A stretch of DNA of 64,000 bases from Meghimatium bilineatum (Eukaryota; Mollusca; Gastropoda; Stylommatophora; Philomycidae), in contig CM067314.1 in the NCBI GenBank assembly GCA_034231615.1, forward strand, positions 7,627,501-7,691,500, in the 5' to 3' direction. The translations under genes and the position numbers were made by a program. A model generated the notes under the pieces. It was not told the origin of the DNA. It did no database searches and worked only from the letters and a program-made list of their open reading frames with translations. Positions 1-11,446 of the stretch are shown in pieces; the stretch's first letter is position 1; each line of letters begins with the position of its first letter.

Positions 1-177
1 ATATGAGAGGAGGGAGGCTACATTCCACATTTAGAAGAGGGGAGAGGGGCTAAATTCGATTCTTAGATGAACAGAAAAATTAATCAAACTTCAAGCCTCT
101 CCCCCCCCCCCCCCCCCAGGTCACCTTTGACCTTTCTTAATTCAACTTTACTTATCAATTACCTTTTGACATTTGAC
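1..177 (-). other. Partial DUOX intron after W29
   Basis: Intron sequence reaching the window edge. It holds a run of 17 C at about 101-117. I see no exon in it. Confidence 0.8.
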
Positions 178-327
178 CTTGTATCTCATGTTGATGGAAG
201 ACATATGCACGAAGTCCTTCAAGATTGATGCATAAGGGGTGACTCCGATTCCTGCACCTACAAGTACACTTACATCAAACTGATACCAGTCCTGCTGGCC
301 TGCACCATAAGGTCCATCCAGATATAG
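178..327 (-). CDS. DUOX: DUOX exon W29: NADPH-binding domain, first part
   Basis: Residues 1234-1283. It encodes [14 protein letters not shown] and [18 protein letters not shown], the pyrophosphate-binding glycine loop of the NADPH site. Acceptor TTTTTTTAG, donor AAG/GTCAAA, phase 0 to 0. At least one further exon with the rest of the NADPH site lies before position 1. Confidence 0.97.
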
Positions 328-387
328 CTAAAAAAATACAGACAAAGCCAGATTTGAGATTGATGAAATAAAAAATTGGTAGCCTTG

Positions 388-390
<3 letters not shown>

Positions 391-424
<34 letters not shown>

Positions 425-470
425 GCCTATATATATATATAGGCCCTATATATATATATATTCCTGAGCA
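391..470. repeat. (GT)n and (AT)n microsatellites
   Basis: An uninterrupted GT run at about 391-422 is followed by a short palindromic AT tract at about 428-462. Both lie in the intron between W28 and W29. Confidence 0.95.
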
Positions 471-599
471 AGTGTGTGTATCTGTTATGTGTGTATGTGT
501 GTCTGTGCTAGTGTATGTGTGTGCCTTCATGCATTTGTGTGTGCAAGTATGCTCTTGTGCTAGTTTGTGTGTATATTTACATGTGCTTATGTGTGAATA

Positions 600-1215
600 T
601 AGGCCTACATGAAGTTCTTTTGTGTTCATTCTTAAACTCAACGTTGGTTATTATTATATTTATATTTATATTCATCACCTGTTCTCAGTTTGTTTGTATT
701 TATCTTGAGAAGGAACTTATGGTTTAAACAATGATTTATTCTGTCTTGTAGACCCATATGCCTACTGTCATCTACATTTTAGTGTGTCCATTAGTCTATT
801 TGTGAACAGTAAACTAGCTACCTTGTGTTCTACGCAAGTACCTTATTGGTTAAACAGTTTTACTGCAGTTTCAGTCTCACTTACTATTAAGTATTTATTG
901 TTGTTTAGCAGAATGTAGTCAGAAGTACTACAGACAGTAGTACTTACGCAGAATACAGGTTTTCTATGTTTCACTAACATTAACTCTTTGTCTCCGTACG
1001 GTTTTCCTGCTATGCCGAACATGATAGTAAATTCATATTAAAATGTAGATTTGAGCAGCTTTTTGGCATAGTGGGTCTCCAAAATGTAGATATTAGCGGC
1101 TCAGTGGACATGAAGAGTTAAGAACAACCAAGTGCATTGCAGGATGACTGTGTTATGTGTATTATTTAACAAGGCACATCCTACTTAATTCTATTTGTTA
1201 TATGTATTTTTTTCT
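600..1215. other. Intron stretch without recognisable features
   Basis: AT-rich single-copy-looking sequence in the W28-W29 intron. I see no exon, repeat or RNA gene here. Confidence 0.6.
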
Positions 1216-1216
1216 T

Positions 1217-1376
1217 CAGAAGATGGATGTGTCGGGCCATTGGCACAAATTAAATGGCGACATAACACATTTATATTCTCTGGACTAAATCCTACTGGAA
1301 ATTTAGTAGGATCATGGTCCTGCTGGAAGAGAGATCCAGCAGGAGTTTGAGAATGAACGCTGAAGCAGAAGAAGAA
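1217..1376 (+). mobile_element. SINE-like repeat, family A
   Basis: About 160 bp beginning 'agatggatgtgtcgggccat' and ending in a GAA-rich tail. Near the 3' end is a conserved inverted repeat (TCCTGCTGGA ... TCCAGCAGGA). Other copies in this window are at 5340, 13427, 14787, 42490 and 54035. Confidence 0.8.
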
Positions 1377-1394
1377 TACAACAGGTGAGAACAT

Positions 1395-1500
1395 GTGGCC
1401 AAAGACTCAGGTGCATGGAGGCCGGCATTATGCAAAGACTCAGGTGCATGGAGGCCGGCATTATGCAAAGTCTCAGGTGCATGGGTGTACATTATGCAAA
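1395..1500. repeat. 33-bp tandem repeat, about 3 copies
   Basis: Units of 'agactcaggtgcatggaggc' plus 13 further bases repeat about three times directly after the family A SINE. Confidence 0.85.
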
Positions 1501-1866
1501 GGTGCAGGAACTTTTGATATACTTCTGAAAGCCCACATTATTTTCTATGCGGAGTCTGCACAGACAGATGGCTGGAAAAAACTATGAGGATAGAAGATGG
1601 CAGAATACAGAAGCATCTACTTTATAGAAAAATACAGTCTGGGAAAAGATTTCATGGTTGACTTCTGCTTAGGTACAAAGACGTATGCTATTGAGATATG
1701 CCTATGCATGATACAGGCATTGATATAGAATCATGGGAATCAGTTAGTTCCCAGGGCTGCACATCTAAAGAGACATACAACAGCACACTATGGTACAAGA
1801 GAGCCTGTGATTCCTTGTACATACTGTGGAAGACTCTTTGTGGCTCAGATTGCTCTTGTGAGTCAC

Positions 1867-1982
1867 ATCAATCATTACCATAGCTAGTAGATTATACTCC
1901 TTATAACACAACAATAACACCATCAATCATTACCATCGCTAGTAGATTATACTCCTTATAACACAACAATAACACCATCATC
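1867..1982. repeat. 58-bp tandem duplication
   Basis: Two nearly identical 58-bp copies starting 'atcaatcattaccat' lie about 120 bp from W28. Confidence 0.9.
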
Positions 1983-2101
1983 TGGAAAGATGTCTACTAA
2001 TATTAAATAAGAATGTTTAGGTAAAATAATGGATATTGAAGTATGTAACTTAAAAATAAAGAAACAAACAATAAATGTTACTGTTAATGACATTTGCAAA
2101 C

Positions 2102-2331
2102 CTTTGGATAATCTTTGGCGCTTAGGTGTTCATTATCAAATATATGTCTCAGATTCCAGGTCCAGGGTCCCAAAGCTCTAATGTGCAGTTTAAGTGTGTC
2201 TTCATGTGGGGCTGAAGTGAGTGTGAATGGGTGATACTCATCTCTTCCTTGTGCCAGACATGCAATCCTCACCCACTGGCCAGATTTATACTCAAAACGA
2301 GGAGGTCGTTTGAATTCTATCATCGTCACAT
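2102..2331 (-). CDS. DUOX: DUOX exon W28: FAD-binding domain
   Basis: Residues 1157-1233. It contains [15 protein letters not shown] and [16 protein letters not shown], with the HPFT motif that binds FAD, then HIRALGPWT. Acceptor ATCTGTAG. The donor AAAG/GTTTGC is weak, but it is placed exactly where family sequence requires the join (YPK to LYLDGP). Confidence 0.96.
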
Positions 2332-3244
2332 CTACAGATATTTGCGGAAATATTATAAAAATTAACATCACACAATATGAAAATGAGGCACTAACTATTT
2401 AAAAAAAAATAGACATAGATTTATGAATGACAATGAATGGATATTAACAAAGTAACACAAAACAATAAGTTTTACAGTTTGCAAAAGGACACCAAAAAAT
2501 ATTTTAAAAAGTTTAGAAAACGTAATAAATTGATGATTCAACCATAAAGTCTTAATCAAGAAAAATATAGAGAACAAATAATACAAATATTGTCAATAGA
2601 CTCAAGTAGGCTATAGGTAAATATATAAAGGAATATGTTCAAATGGCCCCCTACCTCCAAGAAATCAGAACATATCAAAAGGATATCTTTATGGAGAAAT
2701 ACAGTCTGGTAAAAGATCTCAGGGTCGACTTCTGAGCTGCCAAGCTAAGAAACGGATATCTTCTCCACCCCACCTAGGTTTCCATCAGAAAACTCATGAG
2801 AATGATGGAAATAACAAAATAAAGGAAATGGCCTTTTTTTAAAAGTAAAAAACTAACCCCCTCAACAAGGATGTATGAATTAATCTGAATGGACCAGACA
2901 GCAGACATCTATTTACATAAAAATTCAATGCAACATTTCCATTTTATCTAGTACTAGTTGTTTTATTTTGTTCAATCCTTTTTTTTAACTGGGTACATAC
3001 GTCTGTGTTCTTATATTACAAAATCATAAGTTTTTAGATAAACCTTGTATTGGACTATACATATCAATAAGATGTTATTTTTTTTTTAGATAAACCATCT
3101 ATTGGCAACTGTACATGTGTGTCAATAAGATGTTATGTTTTATTCACAAAGCAATGGGTTCAATTAATGCAACTAACATGAATATTAAGAACCTTCTTCA
3201 AACTGAGAAATATTATCAGACAAATGAGTAACAATTTAAATTCA

Positions 3245-3540
3245 GTCATTAATTCTTCTTCTTCAGCGATCAGTTTCCTATGCTCATAAGTTTATACAGG
3301 AAGGTGGGCCGCCTCTACGAATTCAGTCATCAGCAGGAGGTCCTTACGGTTGCCCCACAGCTTCACCCATTCGAGGCTGGGGATTCAGAATTCCTGCTGC
3401 CTGGCGATGAACCACAGGGGCAGCCCCATTTCGTGTAAATAATCCGAGCATAGTCATTATCTGTATAATGCTTACATGTCCCATTTCCAGCTGGGTACCC
3501 ACGCCTGTTCAGGCTGACATGTTCCATCTTTGGTGAGAAT
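3245..3540 (-). mobile_element. SINE-like repeat, family C
   Basis: On the minus strand this begins near 'caccaaagatggaacatgtc' and ends 'gatcgctgaagaagaagaa'. Head and (GAA)n tail resemble family A, but the middle (about 250 bp) differs. No reading frame is evident. Confidence 0.55.
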
Positions 3541-3835
3541 CATTAATTCAACTGTATTGATCCTAAGACTGGGGCATGAAGACTTTGGAGCAGCTATGGA
3601 GCAGTGTAAAATGTACAAACAAGACACATCATGGGACATCTAGAATACACCTTTCACAGATATCTAGCTGAATTCACATGGACGTCATGGCTAATGGTCT
3701 AACAGAACTAATTTGACAATTTCGAATGAAATAAAGAATACTGTTCCCAAGAATACATTGTACTCATGTTCCATTGTGTATTATTGTTGCAAATAAACTT
3801 CTATTTCTGAATTAATTACTTCCACTTGTTTTTTA

Positions 3836-4080
3836 TATATGACAACAGATAAAATGGTTTACACACATCAGCAGACTACCATCAGACAGCATACCACAGT
3901 AAGCTATGCTACACAGATACAGTGAAGGCAGACCTAGAGGCAGACCACAAAAATGATGGATCACCGAAATAAAAGAGGCGACAAACTCCACAACATACTC
4001 AGCACATGCGAGGGCCATCTCCAGAAAACTCTTCTACCCCTGACGCTGAAAGGCAACAAAGGGTTTTAGCGAATAGATAG
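3836..4080 (+). mobile_element. LINE 3' end fragment (GRPR-type tail)
   Basis: Translates in pieces as RGRPQK/WITEIKEAT ... ARAISRKLFYP, the C-terminal tail typical of LINE reverse transcriptases, ending in an 'atag' tail. Related copies are at 47825-47880, 48370-48540 and 55440-55610. Confidence 0.7.
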
Positions 4081-4239
4081 ATACCCGGTAGATATTATTT
4101 TATATTCCAAGCTATCAACTTTTCGGTTTGGTTAAATTATATTTCATATTAACTATTTCTTTTATTATATGTGGGTATCAGGTTAACAGGAAATCAATAA
4201 TAAGTGATTGCTGTAAAACTATAACAATACTATATCACA

Positions 4240-4720
4240 AGTAACATATTTTTTCCAGAATGTTGTCTTCATAATGTATTCTCCTAACGTCTCTCCATCC
4301 CTGACAAGCAGGCCTGTATTGGCTAGAGACATGCTCATACATTCTTCAGTTGTATTGATACATCGTCTTTTTGGTCTTCCACTTTTCTCTTGCCTGGCAC
4401 TCTACACTCCAGAAACAGTCTTTTGATGCCGTCATGTCTCTGTCAAAAATACTGTAGCTTCCTTATGACTGTATTTAGAAGCAACCCTTCATTTAATTTC
4501 AGTAATTTCCCCAAAAATTTTTTTCTTTTTCTCTGTCCATGATATCCATAGGATCTTTCTAGCACCTCGTTTCAAATGAATTTATCCTTCTTGATATTAT
4601 TTTATTCATAGTCCTAGTCTCATAACTGTATGTTGTCACTGGTAAAACACACAATCTTAAAAAGGGTTATTTTGGTTATTTTAGTGTCATTATTACTACT
4701 TTGCCATATTCTTTCTCATT
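4240..4720 (-). mobile_element. LINE 3' part, degraded
   Basis: On the minus strand broken frames read TRTMNKIISRRINSFE, ILWISWTEKK, LQYF..RHDGIKRLFLECR and EECMSMSLANTG, the region downstream of the reverse transcriptase core. A related 3' end is at 30600-30890. It may extend to about 5190, where similarity fades. Confidence 0.7.
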
Positions 4721-5339
4721 TGTGTTAGTTTGAGTGTTGTTATTGTGAGTCTTCTTTTGATCTTAACTGAACAATCTCCAGAACTGTTTATATTTGCTTC
4801 CAGATTTTTGCATTTGTTTATGCATTTCATTTCTATATTGTTTTTATTGATTTTTGTTTTTTCTGTTGTTTTAATTTTGATTTGTGTGCGTTTAGATATA
4901 TATTTTATATCTCGCTGTATTTCTTTGCTGTTGTGATTAGCTATTTAAATCCCTAAGGATGTGTAGTATGGACAACTGTATCGTCTGTACATCTCATTTC
5001 TGGAATCTTATACCCACTGATATTTATTGATTGGATGAATTTAATTTTCCTCTATTTCTTCCCTTACATTTCGCATTATATTCTCACCACACAGATGTTA
5101 ATTAGATAAGGGGATGAGTGCACTACTGTCTCACTCTACTTTTTACAGTGAACCACTCAATGTTTTTCCCTCCACTCTTACTGTTGCTTGTTGTTCATGG
5201 CTAGTATTTCAATAAAATGTGTTAGGTATTTGGGAAAGCCCACGTCTTCCATGATGAACACACAGAGTGTACATTCATTGTAAAGATGATCAACCTTATG
5301 TTTTACATAAGTAGTATTGTTTACAGGAATGTTTGCTAA

Positions 5340-5508
5340 AGATGGATGTGTCGGGCCATTTGTGCAAATAAAACGGTGACACAAAGCATTTCCATTCTCT
5401 GGACTACATCCTGCTGGAAATCTAGTAGGATCATGGTCCTGCTATAAAGGAGATCCAGCAGGGGTTTAAGAATGAACGCTGAAGAAGAAGAAGAAGAAGA
5501 ATTAACAG
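5340..5508 (+). mobile_element. SINE-like repeat, family A
   Basis: A copy about 165 bp long with the same head, 3' hairpin arms and a (GAA)n tail of about six units. It lies in the W27-W28 intron. Confidence 0.85.
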
Positions 5509-5806
5509 GAAAGTAACTTTTATACTAATTCCTCATGATTTTAATTAGCATTTCTACAGCAATACATGTTTGATTGAGTGGTTACTGATCCAGTGACACA
5601 TAAGCTCATGACCTTTGACCCAATGAGATTGTGGGATATAGGCCCTATGTATGTGTGTGTGAGCTGTTAATGTTTTCTGTATAGGATGTTCCATTTATCT
5701 GGCATTAATAATACATGTGCTATGTGTCATACATCGTTGTTGCTTTGGATTCTTCTGTTATTGAATGTCTGCATATTTATTAAATTTGATAAAATTCATA
5801 TTTAAC

Positions 5807-5896
5807 TACACATAGAAATAGTACTACACATAGAAATAGTACTACACATAGAAATAGTACTACACATAGAAATAGTACTAAACATAGAAATAGAAA
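5807..5896. repeat. 18-bp tandem repeat, 5 copies
   Basis: The unit 'actacacatagaaatagt' repeats five times, the last with one change. It lies about 85 bp from the W27 donor. Confidence 0.95.
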
Positions 5897-5978
5897 TTCA
5901 ATCTCTATGAAAATATAAATAAAATACTAGCAACATAAAAAAATTTGACATCCTGAGATTATAAAATCTGGCACTCAC

Positions 5979-6260
5979 CTGAGGGTAAGTTCAGGGCCTT
6001 GATAATGCAGAGTTCTGTTTTCTTACGACTGAGGGAGATTAGTTTGTCCACCATGAACCAGATAGCTGGGCCAGTTAGGTAGGCAAAAAACATAGGTTTC
6101 TGTACGACTACACTAGCTCCATGAATTATCGTCAATACATACAGGACTATAAATAGCTTATGTGTCATCCAGAACATGTTGAAAATGTGTTGGCGGGCTG
6201 TTTGGGTAGCAAACACATAGAGAATACACAGGACAAGTACCAGGAGCACACCAGTAAAAC
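5979..6260 (-). CDS. DUOX: DUOX exon W27: fourth to sixth helices with two haem His
   Basis: Residues 1063-1157, the largest exon in the window. It has FTGVLLVLVLCILYVFA (helix 4), FWMTHKLFIVLYVLTIIHG (helix 5) and KLISLSRKKTELCIIKA (entry to the FAD domain). The two His in THK and IIHG are 13 residues apart and correspond to NOX2 His209 and His222. Acceptor TTCCTAG, donor TCAG/GTGAGT, phase 1 to 1. Confidence 0.98.
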
Positions 6261-6459
6261 CTAGGAATGAACAAGATAGGTATTTTTAGAATTAAAATTT
6301 GATGTATTATAAATATCTAGTTTTCTGTATCTTGTTTTTTGACAAACACAAATGTAAAATATGCATTGCTATCTTAAATTTTTGTCAACAAAATAATTAC
6401 CAGGTATACATATTTTGTTTCCTTTATTTTAAAAATTGAGTTATACATTTATAGTTGCT

Positions 6460-6860
6460 CTATTGTCTATTGTCTTGCCCCAAGTGTATAAAGTGACACT
6501 ACTGATCCACATGTTCTGTTAATACTATGGCTGGGAGCTTTAGTTTAAGTTCCAATGCCAGATTTGATGCCTCGGCTGTACTGTATCCACGTTTATTCAA
6601 ATTGTTAGTGATGTTATCTATCCATTTCTTTCTTGGTCTTCTGCTGGCACTGTAACTGGATCATGTTTTATTATAGTCACCTGTAGGGAGTTAGGTGTAT
6701 TCCATTCTTATAAGATGTTTGAACTATTGTATTTACTGTCTCTCAATGTATTCTATGCATGACACCCAGGACTTTTGGTAAAATGATGTATGATAACAGT
6801 GTGTTTTTTAGTGGCTGTTTCCATGTGGGAGTTTTGAAGAGGAGTTGTCATCACTGTATT
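6460..6860 (-). mobile_element. LINE 3' end fragment
   Basis: Minus-strand pieces read RRPRKKWIDNITNNLNKRGY, then SNLALELKLK, matching the end of the plus-strand LINE at 50389-51183. The sequence between W26 and W27 holds nothing else I recognise apart from the motif at 7000-7075. Confidence 0.65.
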
Positions 6861-6999
6861 AAAACAATCAATATAAAGTAATACTGCATGAAACGTAACA
6901 ACAATTGTACTTACATAAAACACAGGTTTTTAGAGCATTTCACTTAGACATGATGGACTATCATTAAAACTAGGGTGTTATGGTATGCAAACAAGAAAA

Positions 7000-7075
7000 T
7001 ATACAAATTACAATACACAAAACATATTTAATGTTTCGAACAAAAGGCCTTTATCAAGATATGCGCAAAAAAGTT
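7000..7075 (-). repeat. Fold-back family end with hammerhead-like motif
   Basis: Read on the minus strand: TTGATAAAGGCC ... TTCGAAACATT. This resembles a degenerate CTGANGA-stem-GAAAC core. Related ends occur at 19905, 23330, 43135, 43890, 51380, 60510, 60780 and 63500. Confidence 0.45.
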
Positions 7076-7290
7076 GCGATAATTTATATGATGCTTCAAT
7101 ATGATGATTTCATTTGATGCTTCAAAAAAGATAGCTAGCTGAGCTGACCCTGCCAACCAACTATTATTTAAAATTCTCTTCTACCATTTTTATTATGATT
7201 CTTTATTTTTCATCCGTTCTTGTACTCTTCCATCTGTTTTTTTTCTACCTATCATCTAATCTTTAACTTATAAATATGAAACAAGCATAC

Positions 7291-7340
7291 CTGTCATTGT
7301 ACCAAACACCCACTGTTGGAATGACATTGCTTCTTCCGTT
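7291..7340 (-). CDS. DUOX: DUOX exon W26 (50 bp): loop before fourth helix
   Basis: Residues 1046-1063, TEEAMSFQQWVFGTMT. It matches the family's extracellular 'xxKFxWWxFxTVxGMTG' and splits the final Gly with W27. Acceptor TTGATCAG, donor ACAG/GTATGC, phase 2 to 1. Confidence 0.93.
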
Positions 7341-7689
7341 CTGATCAATAAAAGAAAAATAACCAATAATACATAAATATTAACAAATGATTAGACAACA
7401 ATCATTAGTATAAATGTGATGAGGAAAAGAAAAAATGAAATCATGAAATACAAAGTTGGGCACAAATCTCAATGATATTTATGTGGATCCTTAGTCATGC
7501 TACACAGGAAGCGATGTACGTAAATGACAGATGGGAAAGTTGTTCATGTGGTTTGAGAGCTTACATTGTAAAGTTAATGTCAAGATGCAGATGATGTCAA
7601 TGAGGTTGAGAACGTACACATACAGAGAATGTTAGAAATGGGAGTATTCAGAGGTATGGGGAGTAAAAGTACATTTTTTGGAAAGTCCA

Positions 7690-7820
7690 GAAGATCACAC
7701 AATCAACACCTGACCGGAACTATGAGTCTACATACACTGGGATGGCTGCTGGAGTGGAAGGCGGAGCACTTATGGGAATGTCCTGCGTGCTGTGAAGCCA
7801 GTTTCTAATCAAGAATCAAG
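7690..7820 (+). repeat. Dispersed repeat, family E
   Basis: It contains 'cacctgaccggaactatgag' and 'gggatggctgctggagtgga', and its complement is clear at 13895-14050. Shorter pieces occur at 34220-34310 and 56470-56500. Class unknown, possibly a LINE 3' UTR. Confidence 0.5.
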
Positions 7821-8120
7821 AATTGTAAAGTTGTTAAAGAGCTGTCATTGTCAAATGATTAGAGAGATTGTATAAAAGTACTAGAGAACAAATTAAATTC
7901 ATTTGAAAATAAATGTCATATAAAACTCTTAGCCTAAATATTGGTTGAGAAGAGTTCATGTCAAACAAGCAAGTAAAAGAAGACAACAAATGGCAGTATA
8001 TTCAGAGAGGAATGTGCCTTATTAGTAATATACAATCATCTGTGTTGTTAACATAATAAACAATATACAAACATGCATGCTTTTATCATCGTTAGTAGTG
8101 ATATGAAAACCATCTATTAC

Positions 8121-8211
8121 CTAAATATCAAGCTTGTGAAGATACACAAGAAACGGGAGGGCAGGGTGGCCAAATGGTAGAAGTTAAAACTGTAGCCAAT
8201 AATGTGGATTG
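8121..8211 (-). CDS. DUOX: DUOX exon W25: third-helix end and loop, haem His
   Basis: Residues 1016-1046. AIHIIGYSFNFYHLAT continues the helix; the His of AIH falls at the NOX2 His115 position (14 residues after the W24 His). The next conserved His of the family (GH) is Tyr here. Acceptor TTTGCAG, donor TTTAG/GTAATA, phase 1 to 2. Confidence 0.95.
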
Positions 8212-9253
8212 CTGCAAAGAAATTAAAACAAAATACAATATTTCTAACACAGTATATACACGTCAATTGAAAAATGAGTATAACTAATATCTTTGCGTGC
8301 AAAATGCTATATAGGAAATGGAAAACAGTTTTATTCAGTAAAGTAAAATATCTGTATGGATTATGTATAATCTTTGACAATATTCCATTATTTATTCCAA
8401 CTTTAGATAATTTGCTTAGTCATTAGGGGTACTTATTTTCAGTTGGATGGACTAGGAACCAACCATTCTGGGAACTGAACTTGATAAGCTGTGATTGAAT
8501 CCAGTATACTGTCTCTGTGCCAAGTTTCCTCAATAACTTTTGATTCCAACTATTTTCCCTATAGACCTATCGCTTGTGTGGCAACTAGTCAGGGCTACTA
8601 GTTAAAGGTTCAAAGAATAGGGCCACTTTCTTCTTTCCAGACATGTTATAGGAGGTGACTAAAGACAATTAGAGATAGGTTGACAACCTGTTGTCACCTG
8701 TAAAAATTAGTCACTGCCTGTTATGTTTTCATTTCTTATTTTGTCTTTTGTCCTATAGATGACAAGGAGATGCAGGGCAGCGGACATTTCACCGTTATCC
8801 TTTTGTGGTAGACTCCTTCGTGGCAGGGAATGCTAGGTGTATCATTAAAGCGATTGGCCAGAAAATGTGACAGGAAGAATGATGAACTAATTGGTTCAGA
8901 AGTGTATTCATGGGTTTATTCTCAGCAATCAAGACATGAGTTTTCAGGAGGTTTTATCACGTTTTTAATGTTTTTGAATTTTAACTGTTGTTATATTTCA
9001 TCATAAACTTTAATCGAATATATTTTATATTTCTGTTCTTCAAACAAGACAACAGACACATATTCTGAAAATGCCATTCAATTCTGTACATTTTCTGTAT
9101 AGTACATCACTGTAGGTTTATAAAAAAAAAAAATATTGTACAAAGACTAAATTTAAACAAACTATTAATTTTGTTGTTAAGATAGAGTGCATAAATTTGT
9201 GAGTTTAGTTCACATATACTATGAATTAATAATGATGCAACATAAATTCTCAC
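8212..9253 (-). other. Intron W24-W25, no recognised element
   Basis: About 1 kb of AT-rich intron. I see no repeat, exon or RNA gene with support. Confidence 0.55.
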
Positions 9254-9384
9254 CAGAAAAGAAGAGAGCAGTCCAGGCAACCACCTTGTGGAAGGTCACA
9301 TGAGAATCAAATGGGATGAACAGATTCATAGGTGTTGACCGCAAGTAGGTGATGGTGTTTCTACACATGGTCAGTAGCAGGAAA
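9254..9384 (-). CDS. DUOX: DUOX exon W24: third helix with haem His
   Basis: Residues 972-1016. It encodes FLLLTMCRNTITYLRSTPMN and then FIPFDSHVTFHKVVAWTAL. The His of TFHK aligns with NOX2 His101, a haem ligand. Acceptor CATTCACAG, donor TCTG/GTGAGA, phase 2 to 1. Confidence 0.97.
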
Positions 9385-9569
9385 CTGTGAATGGAGGCAC
9401 AGAGCAATAAATAAAATTGTACACTACCAGTAAACACTCTCACCACTAATGTGATTATCTTCCATCTCCTGATATTTCTTAAATATTGTTCACAACTTAA
9501 TCAAATTACCTTCTAGAATGTTCTTCATAATTTAGTAATTTCACTTCTAGAACATTCTTCATAATTCCA

Positions 9570-9949
9570 TCATATCAGTCTAAAACTGATAATATATAAC
9601 ATATTTTTTTTCTCTTAATAATGCTAATTCAAATTTTCTCATGGTAACAGAAGAATCATTCAGTCTTACCCTGAATATCAAATCCACATTATCTCATGGT
9701 AACAGAAGAATCATTCAGTCTTACCCTGAATGTCAAATCCACATTTTTTCATGGTAACAAAAGAATAATTTAAAGTCTCACCTGAATGTCAAATCCACAT
9801 TTTCTCATAGTAACAAAAGAATAATTTAAAGTCTCACCTGAATGTCAAATCCATATTTTCTCATAGTAACAAAAGAATAATTTAAAGTCTCACCTGAGTG
9901 TCAAATCCATATTTTCTCATGGTAACAGAAGAATAATTTAAAATCTCAC
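9570..9949 (-). repeat. About 56-bp tandem array carrying copies of the W23 donor
   Basis: Five to six units of about 54-57 bp. On the sense strand each contains TTCAGGTGAGA or TTCAGGGTAAGA, close to the true W23 donor TTTCAG/GTGAGA at 9950. The array starts directly at the exon border. Confidence 0.9.
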
Positions 9950-10049
9950 CTGAAAGTAAAAGACATCGCAGCTGCAGCCCCGCGTGTCATGCTGATTCCA
10001 TAACTCATGAGTTTCCTGAAGCCAGTGTTCTCTTGCTCAACCGTGTAAT
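9950..10049 (-). CDS. DUOX: DUOX exon W23: second helix of oxidase core
   Basis: Residues 939-972. It contains ISMTRGAAAAMSFTF, the family's 'GVxxxRGxAAxMSFxxS' helix. Acceptor TTCTAG, donor TTCAG/GTGAGA, phase 1 to 2. About five near-copies of the donor recur every 54-57 bp in the following intron (9570-9949). Confidence 0.96.
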
Positions 10050-10532
10050 CTAGAAGAGAAAAGTGTATATTTAACATTACATAATTCATCAGTAGCATAT
10101 TTTAATCTTGACAGTTAGGGCAGGAACATAAATATACCAATTAACTAAATGTTAAGTTATCTTATGTACCATAATCCATTTGTTTCATTTTGTTAAACTT
10201 CTACTTTTTTACTGTTCTATATGTAACTTTTGGTTTAGGCCGTTACTTTGTTATAACTTTTTAAAACTGGTGTCCATCTCAGAGCAACTCTTATGACTTA
10301 ATTCTCCTTTATATGATGATGTTGATAATGATGATGATGATGATGTTCTTACTTCACCAGTAAAGGTGAGCATGACACAGAAAAAGGTCAGGTTAGCTTT
10401 GATTATTTGTGTCCTCAGATGACTGATCAGTCCTGTTACAGTATGAACAGAAATGTAGTAACAAAGCAACAAGAATGAATTATGTCTTCAATTACTAGTC
10501 AAGAAAATAAGAAATCAATGATTTCTCACAGA

Positions 10533-10765
10533 ATGTCTGGTGCATGACTGAGAGGTTAGAGCATTGGTCTCACACTAGTGAAGTCTAGAGTTCGATCCCC
10601 ATAAGGACTGTTTTTATTTTTAGTCATAGGGTAAATAAATCAACCCACCCTTTACATGACATGGCGACAGCAAGAGCATACTGCCTTTACCACACAGCTA
10701 CATAATCCGTCCCTGCAACTCCTTAATGAGAAACATGCAGTATTTGACAGGTTTTTTTTGTGACA
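10533..10765 (+). mobile_element. tRNA-derived SINE
   Basis: A head with an A-box-like 'gactgagaggttagagcatt' and a B-box 'gagttcgatcccc' is followed by an unrelated body ending 'atgcagtatttgacagg'. Copies are at 53735-53955 and 63318-63475, and a short head piece is at 51603-51650. Confidence 0.85.
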
Positions 10766-11204
10766 GCTTACAGAATGTTGTTGGTAATGTGTACGAACAT
10801 CATTTTCACCATATTCTACAATCTGTATAATGTATCCTTATTGGAATCCTTTAGCCTGTAAAACAGATACTGCCCCCTTCTGAACTTGTTGAAGGTTTGT
10901 AATACTCACAGTAGCAACATTCATAAAAGCAATTGTTGTGTGAACTAAAAATTATGTCATGTTGACATACACAGTGGTCAAAAAGGGTTATCTGAAAGAT
11001 ATCATTTTGTAATATCATAAAAACACAATTCTGTGTGCTCAGTTAACAGGAAAGTATCTATTGGAACAATCTAAGCATCAATTGTCTTTTCTCTGCTTTT
11101 ACTCTTAAACCTTGCAGGATTGAATGATGATAAGGTTTTGGGCTATGGCACATTTTATTGCCTGATTGATACCAATATGTTCTTGGTACAATAAAATCTT
11201 TAAT

Positions 11205-11412
11205 CACTTAAAACCTTTGTACTATAATAAAATATATTGAAAAACAATTTAAACCTTTGTACTATAATAAAATCTATGGAAAAACACTTTATACCTATTT
11301 ACTATAATAAAATCTATTGAAAAACACTTTAAACCTATTTACTATAATAAAATCTATTGAAAAACACTTTAAATCTCTTTACTATAATAAAATCTATTGA
11401 AAAACACTTAGA
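11205..11412. repeat. 40-bp tandem array, about 5 copies
   Basis: The unit is 'actataataaaatctattg' plus 20 bases. It ends about 35 bp from the W22 donor. Confidence 0.92.
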
Positions 11413-11446
11413 ATCTTTACTTATAAACAGAATCTTTGGTACTCAC

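Noticed and set aside
270-641. 123-codon minus-strand frame at the left end
   Set aside because: It reads a microsatellite and the antisense frame of W29. The real exon is in another frame with DUOX motifs.
10533-10610. Functional tRNA gene
   Set aside because: A- and B-box-like sequences are present, but the cloverleaf is incomplete and the same body follows at 53735 and 63318, so it is a SINE head.
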